DNA from: a virus
Length of the DNA: 40,045 bases
IMG/VR virus record: IMGVR_UViG_3300029309_000098
Coordinates: 1-40,045 of that record
Strand: one strand, 5' to 3'
In this document: positions 1 through 8,262 of the stretch, piece by piece
Layout: each line of letters starts with the position of its first letter
Numbering within the stretch: the stretch's first letter is position 1
The notes under the pieces: model-generated
What the model was told of the DNA's origin: nothing
Database searches by the model: none
What the model saw: the letters and a program-made list of their open reading frames with translations, nothing else
Translations under genes and position numbers: made by a program

Positions 1-1
1 A

Positions 2-931
2 TCAAGGTCGTCTCCAAGAGTAGGTATAGAAGGTCAAACAATGCAATCATTAACTGGTGCTAATACTAATATGGTTGCTATAAATTCAGAAGCACACAGT
101 TTACACACTAACAGGGGTGTGGGTCAGCGTGTGATACTACACGGAGGTATGCAGTCAGGTTCTCAAACTTTAGGTCACTATGACTTAACCACTCTATCTT
201 TTGCTGCTCAACCTCATGGTGGTGTAATGAGGTTTAGCCATACCTCTAATTTTAAACCAATGGGCGGCACTTATGTCTTAGAAAGCCGTAGTTTCGCAAG
301 TCCATTTGATGATACAGGATGGGGTAGACCTGATTTAACTAATGCTGTAGGCTATAAAACAAGCAATCCGTATCAAATAACTAATTCGATTTCAACACAA
401 ACAAACAAGACTGATGACTCGATTAAGTTCTTAGTGCGACCAATAAGACTACTTGATAATCAACATATAGCAGTGTTTAGACCACAACTTGCCCTACACA
501 GTGGTAGCAAACAAGTAGGTAGCACCGCTTACACAGCCACTGCTGGTGGTAAATATGGTATGTTTACTTATGAAACATCGAATGGTAGAGCGAGCAGTGG
601 ATTCTACATGCGTGCTACTAACCCTGATACAAATGCTCCTTACCAACCTGTATACTTAGTAGAAGATTCTAGTGATACTGTGCCTACTTCAAAAGGGCCG
701 AAGTTACTAGGAACTGAAGTTGCCGGGTATGATAAAACAAGTTTAAAATCAAATGTAACTAGATTAATTATCAGCGAAAATAGCCTACAGCATTTTAGAA
801 GTGATGCACCAAGAAGAGACGGTGTGGATAAAGACTATACTGTAAAGGCTAGATTTAGTCAAGCATTACACGGTAAAGGACACAAAGGTGATGTTGATTA
901 TAGTAAAAGAACGCATGGGGGAAATAGTTGA
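2..931 (+). CDS. Structural/tail protein, 5'-partial
   Basis: The frame is open from base 2 to the TGA at 929-931, and the first ATG (41) has no convincing ribosome binding site, so the gene probably starts left of the window and at least 309 residues are visible. The protein is rich in Ser, Thr, Asn and Gly with many short beta-prone stretches and no enzymatic motif, signal peptide or membrane segment. It is followed without a gap by further structural-looking genes on the same strand, which suggests a virion or tail component of a tailed virus. I do not recognise the family; the role is inferred from composition and position. Confidence 0.55.
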   Translation, partial: SRSSPRVGIEGQTMQSLTGANTNMVAINSEAHSLHTNRGVGQRVILHGGMQSGSQTLGHYDLTTLSFAAQPHGGVMRFSHTSNFKPMGGTYVLESRSFASPFDDTGWGRPDLTNAVGYKTSNPYQITNSISTQTNKTDDSIKFLVRPIRLLDNQHIAVFRPQLALHSGSKQVGSTAYTATAGGKYGMFTYETSNGRASSGFYMRATNPDTNAPYQPVYLVEDSSDTVPTSKGPKLLGTEVAGYDKTSLKSNVTRLIISENSLQHFRSDAPRRDGVDKDYTVKARFSQALHGKGHKGDVDYSKRTHGGNS

Positions 932-2355
932 TGCCATTATTACCTAACTATAGAACAGGAACTGTAAACAATCTAACGATTATGAAGTCTGTTCGTAAAC
1001 CTACTTTTGTAGATAATGCATTACATCTAGGCGAATACACAAGCGATGCTAATTTACAAAACAAGGTCACTGTGAAGCAAAAGAAAACTGCCACATACGG
1101 AGTAGCAACTGGGCGTGCTTATGACATAACCGAACTAGAAAATTCTATGATTATCAAACACCCTCAAACTCATGGTAGTAAATATCAAGGCTCAATCTTC
1201 TACATGGACTCTACTATAACAGATGACAATGCTGATAACAAACCTGTTTTGTTCTACGCAAAAGAACTTACTCACCAAAGATTAAGGCCGTCTAATGTAA
1301 TGAATAGTGGCACAGGCACAACTTTTGCTGTTAAGAATACAAAGTCTAAGTCGTTTATTGATTTAGGTTTTGAGTCTACTCAAGCGCACATAGCACAACC
1401 AATTGATGCTGGTTTAAGAACTACAGATTTAGCAATTCGTATTAGTAGAGATATAGCAGACACTTTGACATCAGTGAGTATATCTTTACCGTTAAGTGCT
1501 GCTAATTCTAAAATTGACAGGCGGAGACATAGTAATGTTTTCTTAGGCACTGATTTCCACGGTATAACATTGATAGATGCTCTACGCTTTATTAGTAGGC
1601 ACGATGGTAGGGTAGTGCATTTCGATAGGTTTGGTAACTTATTGTATGTTCCATTCCAATTTGAAGAAGGTAGTAGAGTAGTTAATGCTGCTGCTAGAAT
1701 TGGTGATAAAATAAACAACCCAATAGAAAACATTTCCAATCGTGTAATAGTAGAAGGTTTACCTACAGCAGTAAACGACACAGCCTTTGCAGAAGTTAAT
1801 GACTCCGAGAAACAATCAGGCTCTAACGGTGAAATATTAGAAGAGCCACAAGTTGTGGGTGATTTCACAGTTCGTAGTAATGAGCAAGCAAGAGAAGTAG
1901 GCCGTAACATATTGAAAGCCAATTCAGTAATGAAAGGTAATTTGACTAGCAACGGACATCCTAACTCTTGGGATTTAAGGCCGGGTATGATAATAGAGTA
2001 TGAAGGTAGAAGAAAAATACTGGTAGAGGTTAGACACAATTTAGCAAACAATACTGCTGATTTAGTATTCTTGAGTGTAGAGACTGGTGTAGAAGGAGTG
2101 TTACAAGGTATTCTCGATGGCACTAAAAATACAGGTAAACAACAGGATACTATACAACAAGTTATTGAAAAGAATCTAGCGTTCTTTGGTGATATAGAAA
2201 TAGTATCCATTATCACTACAGAAAAGATAATTCATGGTTTACCCGGGGATGGATTCATTATAGGTAGAGGCATGGGTAGAGGCGTGGTCGGAGTCACTAA
2301 TGCTGAAACAATAGGTGGTAGTAAATCTACTAGAATAATAGAGAGGGGTGAATAG
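931..2355 (+). CDS. Putative tail/baseplate-hub-like structural protein
   Basis: The protein has 474 residues. The ATG at 931 overlaps the previous stop (TGATG) and is preceded by a GGGGGA ribosome site; the in-frame TTG at 928 is less likely. The middle region (about 205-260) carries a pattern of aromatic and Gly residues around DALRFISRHDGR and FDRFGNLLYVP. A C-terminal part (about 340-400) has a DLRPGMIIEYEG segment, reminiscent of beta-barrel domains in phage tail-hub (gpD/gp27-like) proteins. That comparison is by eye only. Its place just before a small structural gene and a long fibre-like gene supports a role in the tail tip or baseplate. It could instead be a minor capsid or neck protein. 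Confidence 0.5.
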   Translation: MPLLPNYRTGTVNNLTIMKSVRKPTFVDNALHLGEYTSDANLQNKVTVKQKKTATYGVATGRAYDITELENSMIIKHPQTHGSKYQGSIFYMDSTITDDNADNKPVLFYAKELTHQRLRPSNVMNSGTGTTFAVKNTKSKSFIDLGFESTQAHIAQPIDAGLRTTDLAIRISRDIADTLTSVSISLPLSAANSKIDRRRHSNVFLGTDFHGITLIDALRFISRHDGRVVHFDRFGNLLYVPFQFEEGSRVVNAAARIGDKINNPIENISNRVIVEGLPTAVNDTAFAEVNDSEKQSGSNGEILEEPQVVGDFTVRSNEQAREVGRNILKANSVMKGNLTSNGHPNSWDLRPGMIIEYEGRRKILVEVRHNLANNTADLVFLSVETGVEGVLQGILDGTKNTGKQQDTIQQVIEKNLAFFGDIEIVSIITTEKIIHGLPGDGFIIGRGMGRGVVGVTNAETIGGSKSTRIIERGE

Positions 2356-2700
2356 ATGCCTATATCGAATCATGTAAGACGGCTTTTGATAGATACTATT
2401 GCTAACAATATCAATGAAATGGTAATTGGTTTTGATGGTAGTCCGGCGACTAAAAGTGACGGGTCAGCAGGTAGACCTGCTAAAGTCATCAATCCTACTG
2501 TTCGCATAATCAGCGATTCATCATTGTTAGTAGAAGGTTTCTTACCCGCAACTGATAGTTTTGATGAAGATTTACAAGAAGTATTCGTGCAGTTTAGGGG
2601 TGCTCTTAGTAGCATACCTATCGCTAGACATACTATAGCATCATTTAAGAAAACAACGGCTAACGAAGTTAGAATTCAGATATTAATAGAGGTGAGATAA
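2356..2700 (+). CDS. Small structural protein of unknown role
   Basis: The protein has 114 residues. The ATG follows the previous TAG directly, and a GAGGGGTGA ribosome site lies inside the end of the upstream gene. The protein is soluble, with alternating hydrophobic strands (RPAKVINPTVRII, SLLVEGFLPA, DLQEVFVQFRG) that suggest a compact beta-rich fold and an N-terminal helix. No family is recognised. Sitting between the hub-like protein and the fibre-like protein, it may be a tail adaptor; this is inference from position only. Confidence 0.5.
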   Translation: MPISNHVRRLLIDTIANNINEMVIGFDGSPATKSDGSAGRPAKVINPTVRIISDSSLLVEGFLPATDSFDEDLQEVFVQFRGALSSIPIARHTIASFKKTTANEVRIQILIEVR

Positions 2701-2701
2701 G

Positions 2702-5056
2702 ATGGCACAAAACCCATTATCAGGACATACAGCAGGAACTAATGACGGATTAAGAGACGGCGACCACATACTATCTCCATCCCTGACCAACATATACGAA
2801 GGGTTACACGGTAACGGTATACTAAACCCACACGATACTGCTTTTGGTAGCACAGATAGAAACAATGTCGCCAACTTACCCGGTGCTGTAACTAACTCTA
2901 GTGACCATATACTCACTATCAAATCATTCCGATGTGTTCTTGATGGTGTATTATACAACATGGATGACGGTTCAGGTGGTGCTACATTCAGTGTAACACT
3001 GGCTGCTGGTGCTGATATGTTATCGGGCACTTCTATTGCTAACCTAGGCAGTGGCGAAGAGTGCTTGTTCGCCATAGTTGCTGTTGGTGGCTTAGGTGAC
3101 GGTAGTGTTAAGTTTGTTCAAGGCGCAAAGAGCACTATAGGTGCTGGTAATTATCCATCCCTATCGGGTAGTAACGCAGATGCTTACTTGAAAATGAGTG
3201 TGGCTGGCACTGCTCAAAATAAACAAAGTATGGTGATTGCTACTGTAAGGGCGGTTCACAATAACTCTCCGGGCGCTGGTAACACTGCTAACCTCACTAT
3301 AACAGAAGTAAACGATAAGCGTGTGTTTATCCGACCTTCACCTTTCTATCTATCTCCTGTCACTACAGGTTCTCCGGGTGATTCAGACCATCTAAATTCA
3401 CATACTGCTTTAGCACAGATACACGGTGCAGATGAACACGGTGACTTTGGTAACAACGGTGTATTATGGATGTCGTATAACGAAGATGATAATGCACCAA
3501 ATCTTTACTTTAGTAGCGCTGACTCGAATGGTGCAAACCGACACACACATCTACTCGGCCCTAGTCGTATCAAAGCCTTAACAGCGAGTCGTAACTTTGA
3601 GTTTGATGATGCACAAGTGTTTACCTTTACAGGTGCTGGAACTAAAAATCTCACACCTACTGGAACATTCCCTCCCGGTCACGCTATTATAGTAACAGTG
3701 CTGAGTGGGGGTGCTGTAACATTCGACCCAAGTGGGATAAACACTACATTGACTGCTAGTGATGCTGTGATGTTTGTGTATAACGGCACTGCTTTTGTAA
3801 AAGTCATTCACAGTGGGATTACATCTCAATCGTCAAGTGGTGCTACTGGTCTAGTTCAACTATCGGATGGTAGCGGTGGGTATACAAGTGATGCTAAGTT
3901 ATTTTGGACTACAGCATCTTCTACCTTTACTGTTAATGGTAAACTTACAGTTACAGGGTTAATAGACCCTACTGGACTTGAGTTTACCCCAGTTGGTAGT
4001 AACCCCGGTGGAACTGCTGCTAACACTCTATGGTTAGACAGTGGTGCTTCAAACGCACTTAAGCATGGGGCTAACACAGTTCTTAATTCAGCATCGAGTG
4101 TTGCTGACTTGAGCGATGTCACAAACGCTGGTTCAGGTGCTATAATAACTTCAGGTGAGCGCACTAAACTGACTAATATAGAGACTAATGCTGATGTTAC
4201 GGATGCAACTAATGTTAACGCTGCTATCGCTGGTCACAGTTACACAGCAGCAACAGTGGCTGCTAACGATAAAGTGCTAATACAAGACACAGATGGTAGT
4301 AATGTAGTCAAGACTGTTACTGCTTCTTCTATAGCAGCACTAGGCGGCGGCGGTGGTGGTGGTGGTAGCGTTATAGTGGATGCTGATAACGACACTAAGA
4401 TAGATGTTGAAACCACATCAGACGACGATAAAATAATTATGACTAGCGCCGGAACTGAAGTAGTTGAAATACACGATGCTGGTTTATTACTTGGTAAAAG
4501 AATGGCACTTCTAAATGCTACCAAACTTAGTTTACACAATGGTAATGCTGCTTCAAATGCTGTAACTATAGAGGTAACTAACGCTCATGTTACTGGTAGC
4601 AGTAAAGCCCTTACATTCAATGCTGACTTAGGTGCTAGCGATAAAATTCTAACAAGTGCTGGTGTGGCTGCTGCTGCTGGTAGCGGAACTTTTAGTCTAG
4701 GTTTAGCAGGACAAATTGCTAGTGGTGTTACAGAATTAGTAACACTACATGCACAGAAATTACAAAGCACAATAGTATCTTCGGGTAACAGAAATGGTGT
4801 TGTCAACGATTTAGGTCAATACATTATAATGACGGGTTCGGGTCAAACTTACAATTTACCTAGTGGTGTATTGATAACTGCTGGCTCTCAAGTTACTATT
4901 CTAGCAGGGTCGTCAAACGCTGTTACTGTTACAGCCACTGGTGGTGCTACTATCAACGGTGGCGCTGCTAACGGTAGCATAACAGTAGCGGGGTATAATG
5001 GTGTTACTTGTATATGTATAGACAGTAGTAACAACTGGTTAGCGCTAGGTGTGTGA
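2702..5056 (+). CDS. Tail-fibre-like protein with poly-glycine hinge
   Basis: The 784-residue protein starts at an ATG with a GAGGTGAG ribosome site overlapping the previous gene. It is extremely rich in Gly, Ala, Ser, Thr, Asn and Asp and made of short beta-strand repeats, as in trimeric marine-phage tail fibres: for example a segment near 380-420 reading LVQLSDGSGGYTSDAK followed by FTVNGKLTVTG. Eight consecutive Gly codons (4343-4366) form a flexible hinge before the distal third. The C-terminus (about 710-784) has the beta-solenoid-like pattern TVTATGGATINGG and ends with a strand around NNWLALGV, typical of fibre shaft ends. The probable role is host recognition. No catalytic motif was seen. 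Confidence 0.7.
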   Translation: MAQNPLSGHTAGTNDGLRDGDHILSPSLTNIYEGLHGNGILNPHDTAFGSTDRNNVANLPGAVTNSSDHILTIKSFRCVLDGVLYNMDDGSGGATFSVTLAAGADMLSGTSIANLGSGEECLFAIVAVGGLGDGSVKFVQGAKSTIGAGNYPSLSGSNADAYLKMSVAGTAQNKQSMVIATVRAVHNNSPGAGNTANLTITEVNDKRVFIRPSPFYLSPVTTGSPGDSDHLNSHTALAQIHGADEHGDFGNNGVLWMSYNEDDNAPNLYFSSADSNGANRHTHLLGPSRIKALTASRNFEFDDAQVFTFTGAGTKNLTPTGTFPPGHAIIVTVLSGGAVTFDPSGINTTLTASDAVMFVYNGTAFVKVIHSGITSQSSSGATGLVQLSDGSGGYTSDAKLFWTTASSTFTVNGKLTVTGLIDPTGLEFTPVGSNPGGTAANTLWLDSGASNALKHGANTVLNSASSVADLSDVTNAGSGAIITSGERTKLTNIETNADVTDATNVNAAIAGHSYTAATVAANDKVLIQDTDGSNVVKTVTASSIAALGGGGGGGGSVIVDADNDTKIDVETTSDDDKIIMTSAGTEVVEIHDAGLLLGKRMALLNATKLSLHNGNAASNAVTIEVTNAHVTGSSKALTFNADLGASDKILTSAGVAAAAGSGTFSLGLAGQIASGVTELVTLHAQKLQSTIVSSGNRNGVVNDLGQYIIMTGSGQTYNLPSGVLITAGSQVTILAGSSNAVTVTATGGATINGGAANGSITVAGYNGVTCICIDSSNNWLALGV
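4343..4366 (+). repeat. Poly-Gly codon tract (3 GGC + 5 GGT)
   Basis: Eight consecutive glycine codons, three GGC then five GGT, lie inside the fibre-like gene. Such trinucleotide runs can change length by slippage and would change the length of a hinge in the fibre. Confidence 0.9.
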
Positions 5057-5877
5057 TTATATTGTATAACGCCATAGCGGGTGCTTGTGCTGAAGATAAG
5101 GCTAATGCGGGTGGTGGAGGAACACCTCCTGCGGGAATAACACCACCTAGTCAAATATATGCTGCGGAGTCTAGCGGAGGTTCAGTAGGAATAATCGTAA
5201 ATGTATATGGAATTAATTTTTTAGAAATTTTTATTAATAGTGCTGTTCCAATTCAAATACCTGCCCTTAGTGGAACTGCCACAAATAGTGCGAGTATAAC
5301 AGCAACAAATCAAACTTTAGTTGGTCAGCCTTTTAATATTAAAGTAGAAACCACAATACCTGCAACTTCATTTAATTCTATCATGAATAGTGGATTTACC
5401 GGAGGAAATAAATGCGATTTCTTATTTCCGGCTATAGGTTTCTTTTTAGAGAGTCCAAACGGAACTGCGAGTAGTTTAGATTATAGAATAGGGGCTGTTC
5501 AATCTAATATAACTAATACAATTGCTGATTGGCCGGGCGACCCTAGTTTTGCTCCTTTCAATCGGACTTATATAGGTAATAATTGGCCTTTACAAGACTC
5601 AACCAATTTTACCAACGGACATCTTCTTGCCATGCAACCACTTTCAAATGGGGTTGTCGGTGGATTAGGGGTGCATGGAACTTTAACAAGTGGTTCGATG
5701 AATTCAACATCGCAGGGAACACTTAGCGGAATTCTTCTACGAAATATAGCAGGTAGAGGTGGCGGAAGTGTTAGTGCAAATGCGGGAGAATTTATAAGAA
5801 TTTTTTATGAACTTGAAGCACAAGTTGGTGGTAGCACAGAAACGACAATTGTAGAATATAAATTAACTTTAAGTTAG
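5053..5877 (+). CDS. Distal fibre/virion protein with Pro-Gly linker
   Basis: The protein has 274 residues and begins at a GTG that overlaps the stop of the fibre-like gene (GTGA), indicating translational coupling. The N-terminus is a short hydrophobic stretch followed by a Gly/Pro linker (about residues 20-35, GGGGTPPAGITPP). The rest is a beta-rich, Asn/Ser/Gly-rich domain without Cys pairs, ending in a regular strand region. A flexible linker plus a globular domain directly after a long fibre gene fits a receptor-binding tip, fibre chaperone or decoration protein. No family is recognised, and base composition is a little more AT-rich than in the preceding gene. Confidence 0.55.
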   Translation: MIILYNAIAGACAEDKANAGGGGTPPAGITPPSQIYAAESSGGSVGIIVNVYGINFLEIFINSAVPIQIPALSGTATNSASITATNQTLVGQPFNIKVETTIPATSFNSIMNSGFTGGNKCDFLFPAIGFFLESPNGTASSLDYRIGAVQSNITNTIADWPGDPSFAPFNRTYIGNNWPLQDSTNFTNGHLLAMQPLSNGVVGGLGVHGTLTSGSMNSTSQGTLSGILLRNIAGRGGGSVSANAGEFIRIFYELEAQVGGSTETTIVEYKLTLS

Positions 5878-6399
5878 GTGATTAAGTTGTTAGGAATAAA
5901 CATACCCGAAAATCAAATTGGAAATTGGAAAATAGAAATGGATAATGGTGAATGTTCATTAGTTAAATTGAGCCTCGGTGGTTCTATTATGAAAGATTCT
6001 GCGACAGAATATTATCAACATCAATGGCTTTGGGATAACGCTACCGGAGATATATTAGTAGCAGGTTTAGGAATAGGTTTTCTAAATAAAGAATTAATAG
6101 ATAATCATACTTTTAATTCAGTTACAATTATAGAAAACTCACAAGATGTAATAGATTTGGTTTGGCCTTATTGTGTTAAGGATAGTAGATTTACTCTAAT
6201 AGAAGCCGATATAGAAACTTGGACTCCTCCTGCTAATTCTCATTGGGATATTGGTTGGTTCGATTCTTGGATAAGTGATAATCCATTATCTTACAATGGA
6301 TATATGTTTGCTATGAAAAATAAATATAGTTCATACTGCGATAAAATAGGGGCTTGGTGTATTTCACATGACATATCTAATTCTCTTGTTTCTCCTTAG
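5878..6399 (+). CDS. SAM-dependent methyltransferase / spermidine-synthase-like Rossmann protein
   Basis: The 173-residue protein starts with GTG immediately after the previous TAG. Residues about 57-115 read as a class I methyltransferase core: DILVAGLGIGFLNKEL (glycine-rich loop around G63), then an acidic strand end VTIIEN (E86) that would bind the ribose of SAM, then FTLIEADIETW. The order and the preceding QHQWLWDN segment recall spermidine-synthase-type folds more than DNA methyltransferases; no DPPY or NPPF motif is present. It is short for the family, so it may be a minimal domain. The substrate is unknown; closing a tail operon it could modify a virion protein, which is speculative. 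Confidence 0.6.
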   Translation: MIKLLGINIPENQIGNWKIEMDNGECSLVKLSLGGSIMKDSATEYYQHQWLWDNATGDILVAGLGIGFLNKELIDNHTFNSVTIIENSQDVIDLVWPYCVKDSRFTLIEADIETWTPPANSHWDIGWFDSWISDNPLSYNGYMFAMKNKYSSYCDKIGAWCISHDISNSLVSP

Positions 6400-6475
6400 C
6401 GCTATTGTTGGTTTTTTAGTAACATGGTTTTTACTAAAAGAAGATGATGTGTCATTTATTTTGCTCGACGAGTAA
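6368..6475 (+). CDS. 35-aa single-span membrane microprotein
   Basis: The ORF of 35 residues begins with an ATG inside the 3' end of the methyltransferase-like gene in another frame, with a GGTG box 9 bases upstream. Residues 3-23 (starting YLILLFLLSAIVG) form one strongly hydrophobic helix, followed by an acidic tail (KEDDVSF). It is the last ORF of the structural strand, and its stop overlaps by 20 bp the 3' end of the opposite-strand zinc-ribbon ORF. A single-span microprotein at the end of a late operon could be a holin-like or membrane-targeting factor, but there is no direct support for lysis. It could also be a chance ORF. Confidence 0.4.
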   Translation: MTYLILLFLLSAIVGFLVTWFLLKEDDVSFILLDE

Positions 6476-6632
6476 ACGCACTATCTTGCCAAAGGTGACC
6501 ACACTCTTTGCACTGCCACAGGTTTATTCGCTCACGCTTACCATCAAGGTAGCGTGCTTGCAGCCTTCTTGGTATATGTTCGTGTAAGCAAGCCCTACAC
6601 TTTACTTTGAGTTTATCTAACAGTCTACCCAC
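6456..6632 (-). CDS. 58-aa zinc-ribbon protein
   Basis: This short ORF has a GTG start and 58 residues. Two CxxC knuckles (CRAC near 12-15 and CKEC near 41-44) are separated by a basic segment rich in Arg, and a His follows the second knuckle (CGHLWQD). This is a classic zinc-ribbon layout. The GAGTG of the preceding gene's end lies just upstream as a possible ribosome site. It is the last - strand gene before the convergent structural operon. Zinc ribbons of this size bind nucleic acid or protein; the partner is unknown. Confidence 0.6.
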   Translation of the reverse strand: MGRLLDKLKVKCRACLHEHIPRRLQARYLDGKRERINLWQCKECGHLWQDSAFTRRAK

Positions 6633-6638
6633 AATGAA

Positions 6639-6785
6639 TCACTCTTTATCAACAAATATAGTGTTACAGGAAGGACACCTATTACCTATACCTGTAAACT
6701 TGTTATCTATCTTCTCGTAAACTCTTTTCATTTTGATTTTACATCTATAGCAGACGGCGGCTTTCACCTTTCCTTTACTCTTCAT
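6639..6785 (-). CDS. 48-aa zinc-ribbon protein
   Basis: The protein has 48 residues from an ATG at 6785 that lies just after the thermosome stop. The open frame extends upstream into the thermosome gene, but that part is a shadow and the ATG after the stop is the sensible start. Two CxxC pairs (CYRC at 12-15 and CPSC at 37-40) flank a Lys-rich spacer, giving a minimal zinc ribbon. It resembles small viral zinc proteins that may touch DNA, RNA or the transcription apparatus. With the next gene it forms a pair of consecutive zinc-ribbon microproteins at the 3' end of the replication operon. Confidence 0.6.
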   Translation of the reverse strand: MKSKGKVKAAVCYRCKIKMKRVYEKIDNKFTGIGNRCPSCNTIFVDKE

Positions 6786-6786
6786 C

Positions 6787-8262
6787 TTACTCAGCCCCTC
6801 TACGCCCGATGACATCATCAATGCGTAGGATAGCGCTAGTGACTTCAGTAGCCCCACTGATAGCGCTACGAATAAGTGATGTTGGTTCATATACTCCCTG
6901 CATGTCAACAATACCTCCTTCATGCACATCAGGGCCATAGAACTTAGGCACTTCATGACGCATAGCGAGTATGGTATCTAGTGGGTCATACCCTGCGTTT
7001 TCTGCAATAGTAGCAGGTATTACCTCAAGAGCATCAGCGAATGCTTCTATCGCCATTTGAGCACGCCCTCCTATAGCAGTAGCATTAGCACGCAGATGCA
7101 TGGCTATGGCTAAGTAAGTAGAACCCCCACCAAAACGCATAGAGTCGCCATTCTTGATAAGTGACACGACACCAAGAGCATCATCGAACCCACGCTGTAT
7201 CTCATCAAGTGTGGATTGAGTAGCACCAAACAGTATTAGCGTAGCCTCTTTTTCTTGTGAATGCATGAATAGATAGGATACATCGTTGTAAGTTTCTCTC
7301 TTGATGAGCACCTTACCTGTAGTAGAGGTAGCATCAGGGAACATGTGTATCGGCGCACCTACTTCATTAGAGAGCCTTCTCATCGTGCTCTCAGGAACTC
7401 TTTGCACTAGAGATATACCTTGCTTGCGTAGATAGGCTATGGCTGTATCATGAACGCCGTCACGACACACTACAACATTAGCACCACTACTGACTACAGC
7501 CTTTGCTGACGCTAACAACTTGTCTCTACTCATTGATTGAACTTGACTGTATGAGTTAGCATCAGTCACTTGCACTGATACATTATTTGCTTCCTTTCCT
7601 TCTGTTAGCCCACCGTTGAGTAGTAGAACTTCTACACCGTCATCACTAGCCCAGTTGTTGAACTCATCCCCTCCACCAATGAAGTCCTTGTTTAGAACTA
7701 CACCACGGAACAGGTATGAATCAGATAAAGCGCCACCCGGTGCAGCGAGTGTTTTGACTTCACGAGCATCACCAACGGCTTCTATGGTTTCTACACACAA
7801 CTCAGCAACCTTATCCTCGGATGCTTCTAACGATTTACCAGTAATGGCTGTCCTTGCTATCGCTAGTAAATCCCCACCTGCGTCATCCATACCTTCTAGG
7901 CACTCAATAGCCATATTTCTTGCTACAGAATATCCTTTGTTGATAACATTAGGATGTAAGCCCTTAGCAAATAAATTCTCGCTGTTGGCTAACAATTGAC
8001 TAGCAAGCACTACTGTGCTTGTAGTTCCATCGTAAGCATTAGATTCTTGCATCTTAGATACTTCTACTACCATTTTAGCAGCAGGGTGCGCTGTATCCAC
8101 CTCTCGCAAGATAGTAGCGCCGTCATTGGTAACGATAACATTACCACCACCGTCTACCATCATCTTATCCATACCTAATGGCCCAAGGGTTGTTCTTACA
8201 GTTTCAGCGATTCGCTTCACTGCTTCTATATTCAGTCTTTGTGTTGTATTACTTTCAGTCAT
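6787..8262 (-). CDS. Group II chaperonin (thermosome) subunit
   Basis: The 491-residue protein is clearly a thermosome/CCT-family ATPase. It has TLGPLGMDKMM (25-35), NDGATIL with D47, and a DGTTS motif with D78 that binds Mg-ATP; a FDDAL segment holds the third catalytic Asp. It also has GGGSTYLA, AIEAFADALEVIP and the usual LRIDDVI near the end. The apical domain with the built-in-lid helical protrusion appears present. It is about 50 residues shorter than cellular thermosomes, with some 15 residues missing at the N-terminus, which in cellular proteins forms inter-subunit contacts. It overlaps the exonuclease gene by 8 bp. A chaperonin in the virus is a known magrovirus trait; it may fold virion or replication proteins, alone or mixed with host subunits. 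Confidence 0.95.
   Translation of the reverse strand: MTESNTTQRLNIEAVKRIAETVRTTLGPLGMDKMMVDGGGNVIVTNDGATILREVDTAHPAAKMVVEVSKMQESNAYDGTTSTVVLASQLLANSENLFAKGLHPNVINKGYSVARNMAIECLEGMDDAGGDLLAIARTAITGKSLEASEDKVAELCVETIEAVGDAREVKTLAAPGGALSDSYLFRGVVLNKDFIGGGDEFNNWASDDGVEVLLLNGGLTEGKEANNVSVQVTDANSYSQVQSMSRDKLLASAKAVVSSGANVVVCRDGVHDTAIAYLRKQGISLVQRVPESTMRRLSNEVGAPIHMFPDATSTTGKVLIKRETYNDVSYLFMHSQEKEATLILFGATQSTLDEIQRGFDDALGVVSLIKNGDSMRFGGGSTYLAIAMHLRANATAIGGRAQMAIEAFADALEVIPATIAENAGYDPLDTILAMRHEVPKFYGPDVHEGGIVDMQGVYEPTSLIRSAISGATEVTSAILRIDDVIGRRGAE

Noticed and set aside
1380-2216. Long - strand open frame of 278 residues inside the hub-like gene
   Set aside because: It is fully antisense to a well-supported + gene, its composition is Leu/Ser/Thr-rich as expected of a reverse-complement shadow, and it lacks a ribosome site or promoter.
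3578-3829. - strand Cys/Ser/Thr-rich frame within the fibre gene
   Set aside because: Antisense shadow of the repetitive fibre gene, with no start signal.
6786-6956. N-terminal extension of the small zinc-ribbon frame into the thermosome gene
   Set aside because: The extension overlaps the thermosome coding region in another frame; the ATG at 6785, right after the thermosome stop, gives a normal zinc ribbon.
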